In this document: positions 44,233-54,266 of the stretch, piece after piece | Numbering within the stretch: the stretch's first letter is position 1 | Layout of the letters: every line of letters begins with the position of its first letter | NCBI GenBank assembly: GCA_019425005.1 | Contig: JAHYYK010000002.1 | Location: forward strand, 1 to 64,000 | Direction of reading: 5' to 3' | DNA from: Collinsella sp. | GTDB lineage: Bacteria; Actinomycetota; Coriobacteriia; Coriobacteriales; Coriobacteriaceae | DNA: 64,000 nucleotides | The notes under the pieces: generated by a model | Databases searched by the model: none | What the model was told of the DNA's origin: nothing | What the model saw: the letters and a program-made list of their open reading frames with translations, nothing else | Program-made: the position numbers and the translations under genes

Positions 44233-45162
44233 ATGAAAATTCCCGTAGATAAGCTGACCCGCGCTTTTAAGATGGGCGCGTCCGTTAAGAAGGATTCCGA
44301 TACGCCGGTGCGCGTCTCGGTCTATCTGGATTCGTCCGCCTCGCGCTTTCTGGCCGAGACGGTGCGTGACGCCTTTGTGCCGCAGACGACCTCGGGCATT
44401 GTGCGCGTCGAGCGTCTGGGGGAGGAGCGAATTGCTCCACAGACCGATACCGATGTGGTACTGGTGCTCTCGTGTGGTTCCGACCGCTTGGAGAGTGCCG
44501 TGCAGGAGCTCGTGATCGCCGGCGCGCCCGTGTGCGTGCTTGCCGAGTCCGCTGTTGAGGTGCCGTTTATCGAGGAGTCCACGCCCATGCTCGGCGTGGT
44601 AGCGGCAACCGATAAGACGTATCTGCTCGAGACGCTTGCCCGCTGGATTCTCGATCGCACCGACAAGGAAACGGCTTTTGCGGCGAATTTTGCCTTCATG
44701 CGCATCGCGGCGGCCAATCGTATCATCACCTCGTGCGCGCTCACCAATATGGCGACCGGTGCGCTGGTGTTTTTGCCGGGCGCCGATTATCCCGTTATGG
44801 CGCTGGCGCAGGTGGGCATGCTCTTTGAGCTCGCTGCCGTCTTTGGACGCGGCATTAAGCCTGAGCGCGGCTACGAGGTTGCGGGCGTGCTTGCCGGCGG
44901 TCTTGTGATCCGCGCGGTCACCCGTGCGCTCGTCAAGCAGACGCCGCATATCGGGTTTGCCGTCAAGGCGCTCACTGCTGCCGCGGGCACCTATGGCATG
45001 GGCCGTGCGCTCGTTTCGCTCTACGAGCGCGATGTCGACTACAGCCGTGCCAACGAGGTAGTCACTGCCACGTTCTCCCGCGTTCGCGATCTGGTGACCA
45101 CGGTCGCGGGCGCTACCCGTCCTATGGCGTCCTACCAAGACGCATCCGATCTCGCTGCTTAG
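44233..45162 (+). CDS. DUF697-like membrane-associated protein in the elongasome operon
   Basis: A 309-residue protein. The N-terminal half (about 1-135) is a soluble alpha/beta region without a P-loop (VRVSVYLDSSASRFLAE, VVLVLSCGSDRLESAVQEL). The C-terminal half resembles DUF697: a helical block with NMATGALVFLPGADYPVMALAQVGMLFELAAVFG and Gly/Ala-rich segments such as VAGVLAGGLVIRAV that may lie in the membrane. DUF697 domains often follow GTPase domains; here no GTPase motif is seen. It lies 18 bases after rodA and 10 before the radical SAM gene, so it is cotranscribed. Function unknown. Confidence 0.65.
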   Translation: MKIPVDKLTRAFKMGASVKKDSDTPVRVSVYLDSSASRFLAETVRDAFVPQTTSGIVRVERLGEERIAPQTDTDVVLVLSCGSDRLESAVQELVIAGAPVCVLAESAVEVPFIEESTPMLGVVAATDKTYLLETLARWILDRTDKETAFAANFAFMRIAAANRIITSCALTNMATGALVFLPGADYPVMALAQVGMLFELAAVFGRGIKPERGYEVAGVLAGGLVIRAVTRALVKQTPHIGFAVKALTAAAGTYGMGRALVSLYERDVDYSRANEVVTATFSRVRDLVTTVAGATRPMASYQDASDLAA

Positions 45163-45172
45163 GGGTTTTCTG

Positions 45173-47050
45173 TTGCGCGTTGCATACCAAGATTGTTTTC
45201 ATTTAATTGAGCCGCTGCTCGCCAAGGTCGAGAAACCGAGCCGCTATATCGATCACGAGTGGGGCACGCTTTCCAAGGCCGATGCCGATTACCGTTGTTG
45301 CTTGATCTATCCGGACGTATACGAGGTCGGTCTGCCCAACCAGGGTATCGCCATCCTCTACAACATTCTTAACCAGGCCGAAGGCATCTCCTGCGAGCGC
45401 GGCTATGTGCCGTGGCCCGATATGGGTGACGCCATGCGCGAGGCGGGTATTCCACTGCTGTCGCTCGAAGGTGCCGCCCCCGTCGCTTCGTTTGATATGG
45501 TCGGCCTGCATGTGCCGCACGAGATGGCGGTGACGAACTTCCTCGAGGCTCTCGACCTCGCTGGTATTCCGCTGTTGGCGGCCGACCGCACCGAGGACGA
45601 CCCCATTATCATCGCCGGTGGTCCTTCGGTGTACAACCCCGAGCCGTACGCGGCTTTCTTCGATGCCATCCTCATCGGTGAGGGCGAGGAATCGCTGCTC
45701 GAGACCTGCCAGCTGCATCGCCGCCTGCGCGACGAAGGAGTCCCGCGCGCGCAGATTGTTGAGCAGCTTGCATCCATTGCCGGCAACTACGTGCCGTCGC
45801 TCTATGAGGTTCGTCACGACGAGCCCTGCTCGCCGCATGGCTACACCGTGCCGCGTGAAGGCAAGGATGCGCCGACCGTGGTCTACAAGCGCGTCGTCGA
45901 GGATTTCGGCGCCACGAATCCGCTGTCGCAGTCGTGCGTACCCTACGCGCAGCTGGTCCACGACCGCCTGTCTATCGAGATCCTGCGCGGCTGCGCCCGC
46001 GGCTGTCGTTTTTGCCAAGCCGGCATGACGTATCGCCCGGTGCGCGAGCGCTCGGCCGACCAGATCGTCTCGTCGGTGATTCAGGGTCTGGAAAAGACCG
46101 GTTATGACGAGGTGTCGCTGACCTCGCTCTCCACGACCGACCACTCCTGCATTCGCGACGTGCTCGGCAGGCTCAACCGTCGCCTGGAGGATACGGGTAT
46201 TCGCGTGTCTATTCCGTCGCAGCGCTTGGATTCGTTTGGCGTGGATATGGCCGAGTCGGTCGCCGGCGAAAAGAAGGGCGGCCTGACGTTCGCGCCCGAG
46301 GCCGGCAGCCAGCGCATGCGCGACATCATTAACAAGAACGTGACCGAGGAGGACCTGGACCGTGCGGCCAAGGCGGCCTTCGAGGCCGGCTGGAACCGCA
46401 TGAAGCTCTACTTTATGATGGGCCTTCCCGGCGAGCGCGACGAGGACATCGTGGCCATCGCCAATCTGGCCGATCACGTGCTGGAGCTCGGTCGTTTCGT
46501 GGTGCCCAAGGCTCGTCGCGGCTCGATCTCGGTGTCCATCTCGGTTTCGGTCTTTATCCCCAAGGCTGCCACGCCGTTCCAGTGGTGCCCGCAGCTCGAC
46601 TACGACGACGTCAAGCGTCGCCAGAAGCTGCTTATCACGAGCGTTCGCAACCGTGCCGTCCGCGTGCATTACCACGATGCCGAGACCTCGCTCATCGAGG
46701 CCGCGCTGTCCCGCGCCGGTCGTGACATGACGCCCGTCATCATCGATGCTTGGCGCTCGGGCTCTCGCTTTGACGCCTGGGTAGAGCATTTCTCGCTCGA
46801 TAACTGGAAGGAAGCTGCTGCCAAAAACGGCATCGACCTCAATGAGCTTGTGCACCTGCCCTACGAGTTGGACTGGCGCCTGCCCTGGGAGCACGTGAGC
46901 CCCGGCTGTACGCGCGGCTTCCTCGAGCGCGAGTACCGTCGCTCGCTCGAGGGCGTCACGACTCCTGACTGCACCCGCACGTCGTGCACCGGCTGCGGAA
47001 TCTGCCCCACGCTTCACGCCAAGAATGTATTGATGGGTGATCGCGCATGA
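45173..47050 (+). CDS. TIGR03960-family B12-binding-like radical SAM protein
   Basis: A 625-residue protein with an N-terminal cobalamin-binding-like domain (CLIYPDVYEVGLPNQGIAILY, VGLHVPHEMAVTNFLEALD, IIAGGPSVYNPEPYA, ILIGEGEESLLE) and a radical SAM domain with the cluster motif C274-x3-C278-x2-C281 (RGCARGCRFCQAG), plus TFAPEAGSQRMRDIINK. The C-terminus has a Cys group (CTRTSCTGCGICPTLH) that could hold another metal site. The family almost always precedes a DUF2344 gene, as here with a 4-base overlap; the substrate is unknown. The start is TTG 45173 after AGGGG. Confidence 0.92.
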   Translation: MRVAYQDCFHLIEPLLAKVEKPSRYIDHEWGTLSKADADYRCCLIYPDVYEVGLPNQGIAILYNILNQAEGISCERGYVPWPDMGDAMREAGIPLLSLEGAAPVASFDMVGLHVPHEMAVTNFLEALDLAGIPLLAADRTEDDPIIIAGGPSVYNPEPYAAFFDAILIGEGEESLLETCQLHRRLRDEGVPRAQIVEQLASIAGNYVPSLYEVRHDEPCSPHGYTVPREGKDAPTVVYKRVVEDFGATNPLSQSCVPYAQLVHDRLSIEILRGCARGCRFCQAGMTYRPVRERSADQIVSSVIQGLEKTGYDEVSLTSLSTTDHSCIRDVLGRLNRRLEDTGIRVSIPSQRLDSFGVDMAESVAGEKKGGLTFAPEAGSQRMRDIINKNVTEEDLDRAAKAAFEAGWNRMKLYFMMGLPGERDEDIVAIANLADHVLELGRFVVPKARRGSISVSISVSVFIPKAATPFQWCPQLDYDDVKRRQKLLITSVRNRAVRVHYHDAETSLIEAALSRAGRDMTPVIIDAWRSGSRFDAWVEHFSLDNWKEAAAKNGIDLNELVHLPYELDWRLPWEHVSPGCTRGFLEREYRRSLEGVTTPDCTRTSCTGCGICPTLHAKNVLMGDRA

Positions 47051-47859
47051 GTGAGCGCCTGACCGACAACCCCACGCTCTTTAGACTTCGTGTTCGCTAT
47101 GGCAAGCGCGATCGCCTTAAGTACCTGGGCCATCTCGAAGTAATCCATACCATTGAGCGCATCGTGCGCCGTGCGGGACTTCCCTATGCCGTCACGCAGG
47201 GCTTCTCTCCGCACATGCGCGTGGGCTTCTCTTCGGCGCTACCGGTGGGTACGTCGTCGACCTGCGAGTGGTATGACCTGTTTATGACCGAGTTCGTGGC
47301 GCTCGACGAGGCGTTTGGGCGCCTGGCTGCGGCGTCTCCGGCCGATCTGGCGCCCATCGAGGCGGCATACATCGACGTGCGCACGCCGGCGTTGACGGCG
47401 CAGCTCACGCGCCTGTCGTATCGCATCGACCTGCACTTGGATCCCGAGGCGCCCGTAAGCGCCGACGAGGTGCGTCGTGCGATCGACACGCTGCGCGCGG
47501 GCCATGGCATCGACTACGCGCGCGGAAAAAAGAGCAAGCGATTGGATTTGGATCACACGCTCGTGGGCTATGAGCTCACGGCGGGGGAGCGCCCGGACCA
47601 TTTGGTGCTCATGCTCGACACCCATGCCGACAACGAGGGCTCCATGCGTCCGGAAATTTTGCTTTCCGCTGCTGATGTTTTGTTGCAGGGCTTGACCCCG
47701 GGCGTGGATGCACCTATTGTTTCCACCGGTATGCAAGACCTCGTGACCATCTGCTCCTACGATGTCGAGCGTCAGAATCAAGCATGCGAGGACGACGAGG
47801 GCCGACTCGTCAGCCCCATACCTGTGCGAACTTGTGGATTTGCTCCACATACTCGTTGA
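47047..47859 (+). CDS. DUF2344/TIGR03936 protein
   Basis: A 270-residue protein. The N-terminal block FRLRVRYGKRDRLKYLGHLEVIHTIERIVRRAGLPYAVTQGFSPHMRVGFSSALPVG is the family core: RFxKxGxxKFLGHLD-like and TQGFxPxPxxxF-like elements. Function unknown; it is translationally coupled (ATGA) to the radical SAM gene. In many bacteria this pair is followed by rng and rplU; here rng is absent and rplU follows directly. The rplU promoter overlaps its last codons. Confidence 0.88.
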   Translation: MSERLTDNPTLFRLRVRYGKRDRLKYLGHLEVIHTIERIVRRAGLPYAVTQGFSPHMRVGFSSALPVGTSSTCEWYDLFMTEFVALDEAFGRLAAASPADLAPIEAAYIDVRTPALTAQLTRLSYRIDLHLDPEAPVSADEVRRAIDTLRAGHGIDYARGKKSKRLDLDHTLVGYELTAGERPDHLVLMLDTHADNEGSMRPEILLSAADVLLQGLTPGVDAPIVSTGMQDLVTICSYDVERQNQACEDDEGRLVSPIPVRTCGFAPHTR

Positions 47860-47884
47860 CGGGGGTATTTTCGCCTGCTACTAT
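47856..47884 (+). promoter_or_regulatory. promoter of rplU-rpmA
   Basis: TTGACG (47856-47861), 17-base spacer, TACTAT (47879-47884). This near-consensus promoter overlaps the end of the DUF2344 gene and lies 42 bases before the rplU start. Confidence 0.8.
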
Positions 47885-47926
47885 ATTCGGCTGTTGCACT
47901 AACTGATGCATGAAGGGCAAGTAAAC

Positions 47927-48301
47927 ATGTACGCAATCGTTAACACGGGCGGCAAGCAGTACAAGGTCGCCACCGACGATGTCATCACCGTCGAGAAGAT
48001 CGAGGGCAATGAGGGCGACAAGGTCACCCTGCCGGTTATCTTCCTCAACGATGGTAAGAAGATCGTCACCGATCCCGACAAGCTGGCCAAGGCCAAGGTT
48101 ACCGCTCAGATCGTTGAGCAGTTCAAGGGCGAGAAGCAGCTGGTCTTCAAGTTCCACAAGCGTAAGCGCTATCGTCGTCTGAAGGGTCACCGTCAGCAGC
48201 TCACCAAGCTGAAGATCGTGAAGGTCCAGGCTACGTCCCGCGCCAAGAAGGCTGTCAAGGCAGAGGCCGAGGCTGTTGCCGAGGCTCCCGTCGCCGAGTA
48301 G
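47927..48301 (+). CDS. rplU: 50S ribosomal protein L21
   Basis: A 124-residue large-subunit protein: MYAIVNTGGKQYKVATDDVITVEKI at the N-terminus, FKFHKRKRYRRLKGHRQQLT matching the L21 signature, and an Ala/Glu-rich tail of about 20 residues (KAVKAEAEAVAEAPVAE) beyond the usual 103-residue core. The ATG at 47927 was chosen because it gives the family N-terminus; an upstream in-frame ATG at 47906 adds seven foreign residues. L27 follows after 33 bases. Confidence 0.97.
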   Translation: MYAIVNTGGKQYKVATDDVITVEKIEGNEGDKVTLPVIFLNDGKKIVTDPDKLAKAKVTAQIVEQFKGEKQLVFKFHKRKRYRRLKGHRQQLTKLKIVKVQATSRAKKAVKAEAEAVAEAPVAE

Positions 48302-48334
48302 ATTACACTCGTAACGAAAGAGTAGGTATACACA

Positions 48335-48592
48335 ATGGCACACAAAAAAGGACTCGGTTCCTCCCGTAATGGCCGTGACTCCCGCGGTCAGCGCCTTGGC
48401 ACGAAGCGCTATGCCGGCCAGACGGTAACCACGGGCACGATTCTCGTCCGTCAGCACGGCACTCACATCCACCCGGGTGAGAACGTTGGCCGTGGCAAGG
48501 ACGACACGCTGTTCGCGCTGGTCGACGGTACCGTTGAGTTCCACAAGGGTATCAAGCACAGGGTCAGCGTACGCCCGCTCGCGAACGCGTAA
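48335..48592 (+). CDS. rpmA: 50S ribosomal protein L27
   Basis: An 85-residue large-subunit protein: [46 protein letters not shown]. It starts directly with MAHKKG and lacks the N-terminal extension that Firmicutes cleave with Prp, as in most Actinobacteria. Standard partner of L21. Confidence 0.98.
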   Translation: MAHKKGLGSSRNGRDSRGQRLGTKRYAGQTVTTGTILVRQHGTHIHPGENVGRGKDDTLFALVDGTVEFHKGIKHRVSVRPLANA

Positions 48593-48617
48593 TTCACCCT
48601 TCATAGAGCACATATGT

Positions 48618-48661
48618 GGGAGGCACTTGAGTTTTAGGATTCAAGGGTCTCCCTCTTTTTT
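48618..48661 (+). terminator. terminator of rplU-rpmA
   Basis: Outer stem GGGAG (48618-48622)/CTCCC (48649-48653) and inner stem CTTGA/TCAAG, followed by TCTTTTTT. The obg ribosome site begins right after, so obg may use read-through. Confidence 0.72.
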
Positions 48662-48665
48662 GTAG

Positions 48666-50144
<1,479 letters not shown>

Positions 50145-50147
50145 GCC

Positions 50148-50825
50148 ATGTCGCTGCGCGGTGGAATCGGTCTGCCCGAGCTTCCTCTAGAGGACGGGCA
50201 GGAGTTTAGGCTCGGCATTATGGGTGGCACCTTTGATCCCATCCATTACGGGCACCTGGTGACCGCCGAGCAGGCGCGCGAGTCGCTCGACTTGGACGCT
50301 GTGCTCTTTATGCCGGCGGGCTCTCCTGCCTTTAAGCTTGACAAGCCGGTGACGCCTGCCGAGGACCGTTATGCCATGACGGTCCTCGCCACCGCCGCGA
50401 ACCCGGCCTTTTTGGCGAGCCGGTTCGAGATCGACCGTCCGGGTGTAACCTATACGGCCGATACGCTTCATGCCCTTCGCGACTTTTACCCGCCGCAGGT
50501 AAAGCTCTACTTTATTACGGGCGCCGACGCGATTATCGATATCGTGACCTGGCATGATGCCGAACGAATCGCTGAGCTTGCTACCTTTATTGCGGCAACG
50601 CGACCGGGCTTTGATATCGATACGGCGCGTGCCCGAATCAAAGAGTCGGGGCTGCCGTTCGACGTGCGCTATATTCAGATTCCGGCGCTGGCGATCAGCT
50701 CGACGAACATTCGTAAGCGTGTTGCCCGCGGTATGAGCGTACGCTATCTTACGAGCGAGTCCGTGCTCGGCTACATTCGCAAACGCAGGCTATATGCCGA
50801 TTTGGGCCAAGAAGATTTTGAGTGA
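50148..50825 (+). CDS. nadD: nicotinate-nucleotide adenylyltransferase
   Basis: Makes deamido-NAD from NaMN and ATP. The 225-residue product has about 20 extra N-terminal residues, then RLGIMGGTFDPIHYGHLVTAEQA with the HxGH motif, FYPPQVKLYFITGADAI, and the C-terminal ISSTNIRKRV nucleotide-binding motif. It lies between obg and yqeK. Confidence 0.95.
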   Translation: MSLRGGIGLPELPLEDGQEFRLGIMGGTFDPIHYGHLVTAEQARESLDLDAVLFMPAGSPAFKLDKPVTPAEDRYAMTVLATAANPAFLASRFEIDRPGVTYTADTLHALRDFYPPQVKLYFITGADAIIDIVTWHDAERIAELATFIAATRPGFDIDTARARIKESGLPFDVRYIQIPALAISSTNIRKRVARGMSVRYLTSESVLGYIRKRRLYADLGQEDFE

Positions 50826-50837
50826 TGGGGGTCTACG

Positions 50838-51446
50838 TTGTCGGTAGAGGATCAGTTTGAGGGCGATGAGCGCGCGCTGCTCACGCGCATTCAAGAGCTG
50901 CTCGATGTTCGCTTGAAGGATAAGCGCAAGCGCTATGTGCATTCGCTGGGTGTTGCCGAGACCGCACTTCATCTGGCCGAGGTCTACGGCGTCGACCGCT
51001 TTGATGCCGCTGCCGCCGGCTTGATCCACGACTGGGACAAGGTGCTTTCCGATGACGAGCTGGTCACGCGCGCTCTGCATTACGGCATTAAGATTGCCGG
51101 CTCTCCTTCTGCCGCGACGCCACTTTTGCATGGCCCTGTTGCCGCCTATGAGCTTCCGCAGCTTTTTCCCGAGCTGTCGCCGGCCGTTTTCCAGGCTGTC
51201 GACCGTCACACCGTGGGTGCCTGCGACATGACGCCGCTCGATATGGTGGTCTTTGTGGCCGATGCCATCGAGCCCAACCGCCACGGTGACTATGCGCATG
51301 CGCTACGCAAGATGGTGGGGGAGTCGACGCTCGATGAGTTGTTCTTCTCCTGTTTTGCGCAGGGTCTGGTCTATGTGATCCAGTCCGGGCGCTATCTTTA
51401 TCCCACGGCTATTTCGATTTACAACCATTACGCCCAGCTGCGTTAG
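50838..51446 (+). CDS. yqeK: HD-domain hydrolase YqeK (Ap4A hydrolase family)
   Basis: A 202-residue HD-superfamily protein. Seen: KRYVHSLGVAETALHLAEVYGVD, AAGLIHDWDKVL with the HD metal pair, LLHGPVAAYELPQLFPE, AVDRHTVGACDMTPLDMVVFVADAIEPNR. This matches YqeK, which splits Ap4A symmetrically in Gram-positives. The nadD-yqeK-rsfS order is typical. The start is a TTG at 50838 after GGGGGT. Confidence 0.93.
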   Translation: MSVEDQFEGDERALLTRIQELLDVRLKDKRKRYVHSLGVAETALHLAEVYGVDRFDAAAAGLIHDWDKVLSDDELVTRALHYGIKIAGSPSAATPLLHGPVAAYELPQLFPELSPAVFQAVDRHTVGACDMTPLDMVVFVADAIEPNRHGDYAHALRKMVGESTLDELFFSCFAQGLVYVIQSGRYLYPTAISIYNHYAQLR

Positions 51447-51473
51447 CTCGGGCTGTCTAGAAAGAGGTATTCC

Positions 51474-51929
51474 ATGGCCGACGAGACCATGACCGACGAG
51501 CAGATTCTTGAAGGTGTGGAGCACAAGAGCTTCGTCGCCACGTCCGACCGCACTGCCGCCTCGCTGTCTGCGAGCGGTGTCGCCGCCGAGGATGTCGCCC
51601 GCGCCGCCGCGCAGGCCGCCTACGACAAGAAAGGCGAGGACGTGCAGGTGCTCGATCTGACCGAGCTCTCCGACGTGTGCGACTACTTTGTGCTCGCCAC
51701 CGGTACCAATAACCGTCAGGTCGATTCTATCGTCGACGAGATCGAGGAGAAGGTCGCCGAGGCTTGCGGCGAGCACCCGTTCTCCATCGAGGGTCGCGAG
51801 CAGAAGACCTGGATGCTCATGGACTATGGTTCGGTTGTCGTCCACGTCTTCACTCCCGAAGCCCGCGACTTCTACCGCCTCGAGAAACTCTGGGGAGACG
51901 CCCCCCAGCTCCCCCTCGACCTCCTCTAA
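51474..51929 (+). CDS. rsfS: ribosomal silencing factor RsfS
   Basis: Binds L14 and blocks subunit joining under starvation. The 151-residue product has a 40-residue N-terminal extension and the RsfS core: ARAAAQAAYDKKGEDVQVLDLTEL, DYFVLATGTNNRQVDSIVDEIE, GREQKTWMLMDYGSVVVHVFTPEARDFYRLEKLWGDAP. Its stop codon TAA shares its last base with the left REP-like element. Confidence 0.95.
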   Translation: MADETMTDEQILEGVEHKSFVATSDRTAASLSASGVAAEDVARAAAQAAYDKKGEDVQVLDLTELSDVCDYFVLATGTNNRQVDSIVDEIEEKVAEACGEHPFSIEGREQKTWMLMDYGSVVVHVFTPEARDFYRLEKLWGDAPQLPLDLL

Positions 51930-51963
51930 ATGATTTTTCTGGGACGGGGATAAAATAATCATT
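51929..51963. repeat. left REP-like palindrome flanking the RAYT gene
   Basis: A 35-base element with terminal inverted repeats AATGATT (51929-51935) and AATCATT (51957-51963) and asymmetric core CTGGGACGGGGAT. When reverse-complemented, the element at 52803-52837 matches it at 29 of 35 positions by hand count. Confidence 0.75.
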
Positions 51964-51973
51964 GCTACCGTTT

Positions 51974-52006
51974 GCCGAACCGCTCACCTTTGTTGGGCGG
52001 TTCGGC
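51974..52006 (+). terminator. intrinsic terminator after rsfS
   Basis: GCCGAACCGC (51974-51983) pairs perfectly with GCGGTTCGGC (51997-52006), loop 13 bases, followed by CCTTTTCTT. It lies between the left REP-like element and the RAYT gene. Confidence 0.78.
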
Positions 52007-52066
52007 CCTTTTCTTCCTTTCCTTTTGTATGCTGTGACTACTGCATCCTTGGAAGGGAGGGTTTCG

Positions 52067-52807
52067 ATGACTCGTGTTGCCCGTGCGTTGTCCGAACTCG
52101 GCCATTATCACGTCATGCTCAAGGGCTGTGCTGGCCAGCTGATCTTCGAAGACGATGACGATCGCCTTTATTTTCTCAATCTATTGAACAGACGATTTAC
52201 GTCCGCTCATATTCGTCTTCTTGCCTGGTGCCTCATGGACAATCATGTTCACCTGCTATTTGATGATCTCGATAATCAGATGAGCGTTGCTATGCATGCG
52301 ATTGATACGGCATATGCGAAACACTTCAATCAAAAAACCGGCCGCCGCGGACCGGTGTTCCAGGAACGATTCAAGAGTGTGATCATTTCTGACGACAAAC
52401 AGCTGCTCCGTTGCGTCCGATACATACACGATAATCCTGCAAAAGCAGGTATTTCTTCTGCTCCTCTGTATCGCTGGAGCAGCTTCCATGAGTATTTCTC
52501 TCATCCCGAAATTTGTGATTGTGAAGGTATTCTCAATCTGTTTGGGGGTACGGAAGCGTTTTATCTTTCGAGTACCGACGGCAAGCCTAATCCCTATTTT
52601 ATGCCCGAAGGTAAGCATATCTCCGATATGGATGCGCTGGAAGTTGCCCGGGCTCTTTTGGCTCCGCATGAGCCTTATCAGCTTAAAACTTTGCCGAAAT
52701 CAGAGCGAAATCGTCTTCTGGCAGTGTTGAGGCATCGGGGGTTTACGATTGACCAGATTTCGCGTCTGACGGGAATTGGGACCAATATCATTCAAAGGGC
52801 GAAATGA
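52067..52807 (+). CDS. REP-associated tyrosine transposase (RAYT, IS200/IS605-type Y1 domain)
   Basis: A 246-residue single-strand DNA transposase-like protein. Seen: the HUH motif H60-V-H62 in CLMDNHVHLLFDD, a candidate catalytic Tyr83 in DTAYAKHFNQKTGRRGPVFQERFKS, and RYIHDNPAKAGI, all RAYT hallmarks. The C-terminal part (LLAVLRHRGFTIDQISRLTGIGTNIIQRAK) looks like a helix-turn-helix and may bind DNA. ATG 52067 was chosen because GGGAGGG precedes it. The gene is bracketed by inverted REP-like elements, and its stop TGA lies inside the right one. RAYTs are single-copy domesticated relatives of IS200 that mobilise REPs. Confidence 0.87.
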   Translation: MTRVARALSELGHYHVMLKGCAGQLIFEDDDDRLYFLNLLNRRFTSAHIRLLAWCLMDNHVHLLFDDLDNQMSVAMHAIDTAYAKHFNQKTGRRGPVFQERFKSVIISDDKQLLRCVRYIHDNPAKAGISSAPLYRWSSFHEYFSHPEICDCEGILNLFGGTEAFYLSSTDGKPNPYFMPEGKHISDMDALEVARALLAPHEPYQLKTLPKSERNRLLAVLRHRGFTIDQISRLTGIGTNIIQRAK

Positions 52808-52837
52808 TTAAAAAATCCCCGTCCTAGAATAATCATT
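52803..52837. repeat. right REP-like palindrome flanking the RAYT gene
   Basis: A 35-base element, AATGATT (52803-52809) to AATCATT (52831-52837), core ATCCCCGTCCTAG, in inverted orientation to the left copy. It contains the stop codon of the RAYT gene. Confidence 0.75.
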
Positions 52838-52867
52838 CGCAGCTGCCCGGCTTTTTTGCCTTAGGGA

Positions 52868-54121
52868 CTAATCGTTGAAGCGGGATTGGCGGCCGAAGGA
52901 TAGGGCGGTGTCGCCGAACTTGTCTCGGACGGCGTCGATCGCGACGGAGAGCTCGCGGCGGTCGCTGGATTGGGCTCCGCGGTCGTCGACTTCGCAGAAC
53001 AAGTCGGTCTGGATGCCGCCCTGATGGTCAAAGTCGCTCATGCCGATGCCCGCTAAGCGAACATGCATGCCTTCCTGCCAGATGTTGTCGAGCAGTTCGA
53101 GTGCAACCGCCACGAAGATGTTCTCATCGTCGGTCGGATGAGGCAGCCGGCGCTGTGCCGTACGCCCGCTGCCATACGAATACTTAAGCTTGAGCGTTAC
53201 CGTGGCACCCGTCAGCCCCTGACGGCGCAGACGGCGCCCCACTGACTCTCCCAACAGTGCAATCGCCGCTTCGATGTCCTGACGCTCAGTCAAATCTTTC
53301 GCAAAGGTGCGTTCATTGCTGACCGATTTGACCTCGCGCCCTTCATCGAGACTCGTGACTTCGGAGATTTCGAGTCCTAGCGCACGCTGGCGCATGCGTT
53401 CGCCGTTGACGCCAAAAATAGAGGCCAGTGTGGACTCGGGCGCGCGCGAAAGCTCGCCGAGGGTGTAGATGCGCATGCGGCGCAGTCGCTCCTCGGCCGA
53501 GCGTCCGATGCCGCTCATGGCAGATACCGGCAGCGCGGCCAAAAAGCGCTGCTCGGTTCCGGGGCGCACGATGGTCAGCCCAAACGGCTTATCCCGCTCG
53601 CTTGCGATCTTTGCGACCGTCTTGTTGCAGCCCACACCAATGGAGCACGTCACTCCCAGCGCTGCCACGCGGTCGCTTATACGCCGCGCAACCAGCAACG
53701 GGTCTTCGGGCGCAAAGCGACCCGGTGTGATATCGATAAAGGCTTCGTCGATGGATACGCGCTCCACGCGCGGCGTCTCCTCGGCAAGAATCGCCATGAC
53801 CTGCGCGCTCACCTCGCGGTAGCGATCAAAATGCCCGTGCGTCCAAATGGCTTGCGGGCACAAGCGCCGCGCCTCGGCCGAGGCCATGGCAGAGTGCACG
53901 CCAAAGCGCCGCGCCTCATACGAACACGTGGACACGACGCCACGCGAATCGGCGTCCCCGCCCACGATGAGTGGCTTTCCGCGCCATTCGGGATGATCGA
54001 GCATCTCCACGCTCGCAAAAAACGCATCGAGGTCCATGAGGCCCACCGCCGGACCCGTCCAGGGAGGCGGCGTGACGCCCATGGCATCCTCATAACCGTA
54101 TGTATGTTCGCGTCTTTCCAT
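52868..54121 (-). CDS. dinB: DNA polymerase IV (Y family)
   Basis: Error-prone translesion polymerase. The 417-residue product shows the Y-family catalytic blocks: GLMDLDAFFASVE, GVVSTCSYEARRFGV, RVSIDEAFIDIT with the Asp-Glu pair, SIGVGCNKTVAKIASERDKP, GIGRSAEERLRRM (helix-hairpin-helix) and the little-finger domain (SVSNERTFAKDL). About 25 residues precede the first catalytic block, longer than E. coli DinB. A minus-strand TATACT lies about 10 bases before the start. No recognisable LexA box was seen upstream. Confidence 0.93.
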   Translation of the reverse strand: MERREHTYGYEDAMGVTPPPWTGPAVGLMDLDAFFASVEMLDHPEWRGKPLIVGGDADSRGVVSTCSYEARRFGVHSAMASAEARRLCPQAIWTHGHFDRYREVSAQVMAILAEETPRVERVSIDEAFIDITPGRFAPEDPLLVARRISDRVAALGVTCSIGVGCNKTVAKIASERDKPFGLTIVRPGTEQRFLAALPVSAMSGIGRSAEERLRRMRIYTLGELSRAPESTLASIFGVNGERMRQRALGLEISEVTSLDEGREVKSVSNERTFAKDLTERQDIEAAIALLGESVGRRLRRQGLTGATVTLKLKYSYGSGRTAQRRLPHPTDDENIFVAVALELLDNIWQEGMHVRLAGIGMSDFDHQGGIQTDLFCEVDDRGAQSSDRRELSVAIDAVRDKFGDTALSFGRQSRFND

Positions 54122-54237
54122 GTCATGAGTATACCGCGCAGCTCATGTGGGGTGCGTGTATGTGCTTGCAAATCCCGAATTCTTGTCTAAGATATGGATT
54201 TGCCCTCGACTACACCGAAGAAGTTGGTCTCACGGAC

Positions 54238-54266
54238 TTCACCTGCCCGCGTCGATGGCGTATTAT
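54238..54266 (+). promoter_or_regulatory. candidate promoter of rpsP operon
   Basis: TTCACC (54238-54243), 17-base spacer, TATTAT (54261-54266), about 57 bases before the rpsP start. The -35 is poor. Confidence 0.45.

Noticed and set aside
45203..47017. 604-codon minus-strand open frame opposite the radical SAM gene
   Set aside because: Antisense shadow without recognisable motifs; the plus-strand gene has an intact cluster motif.
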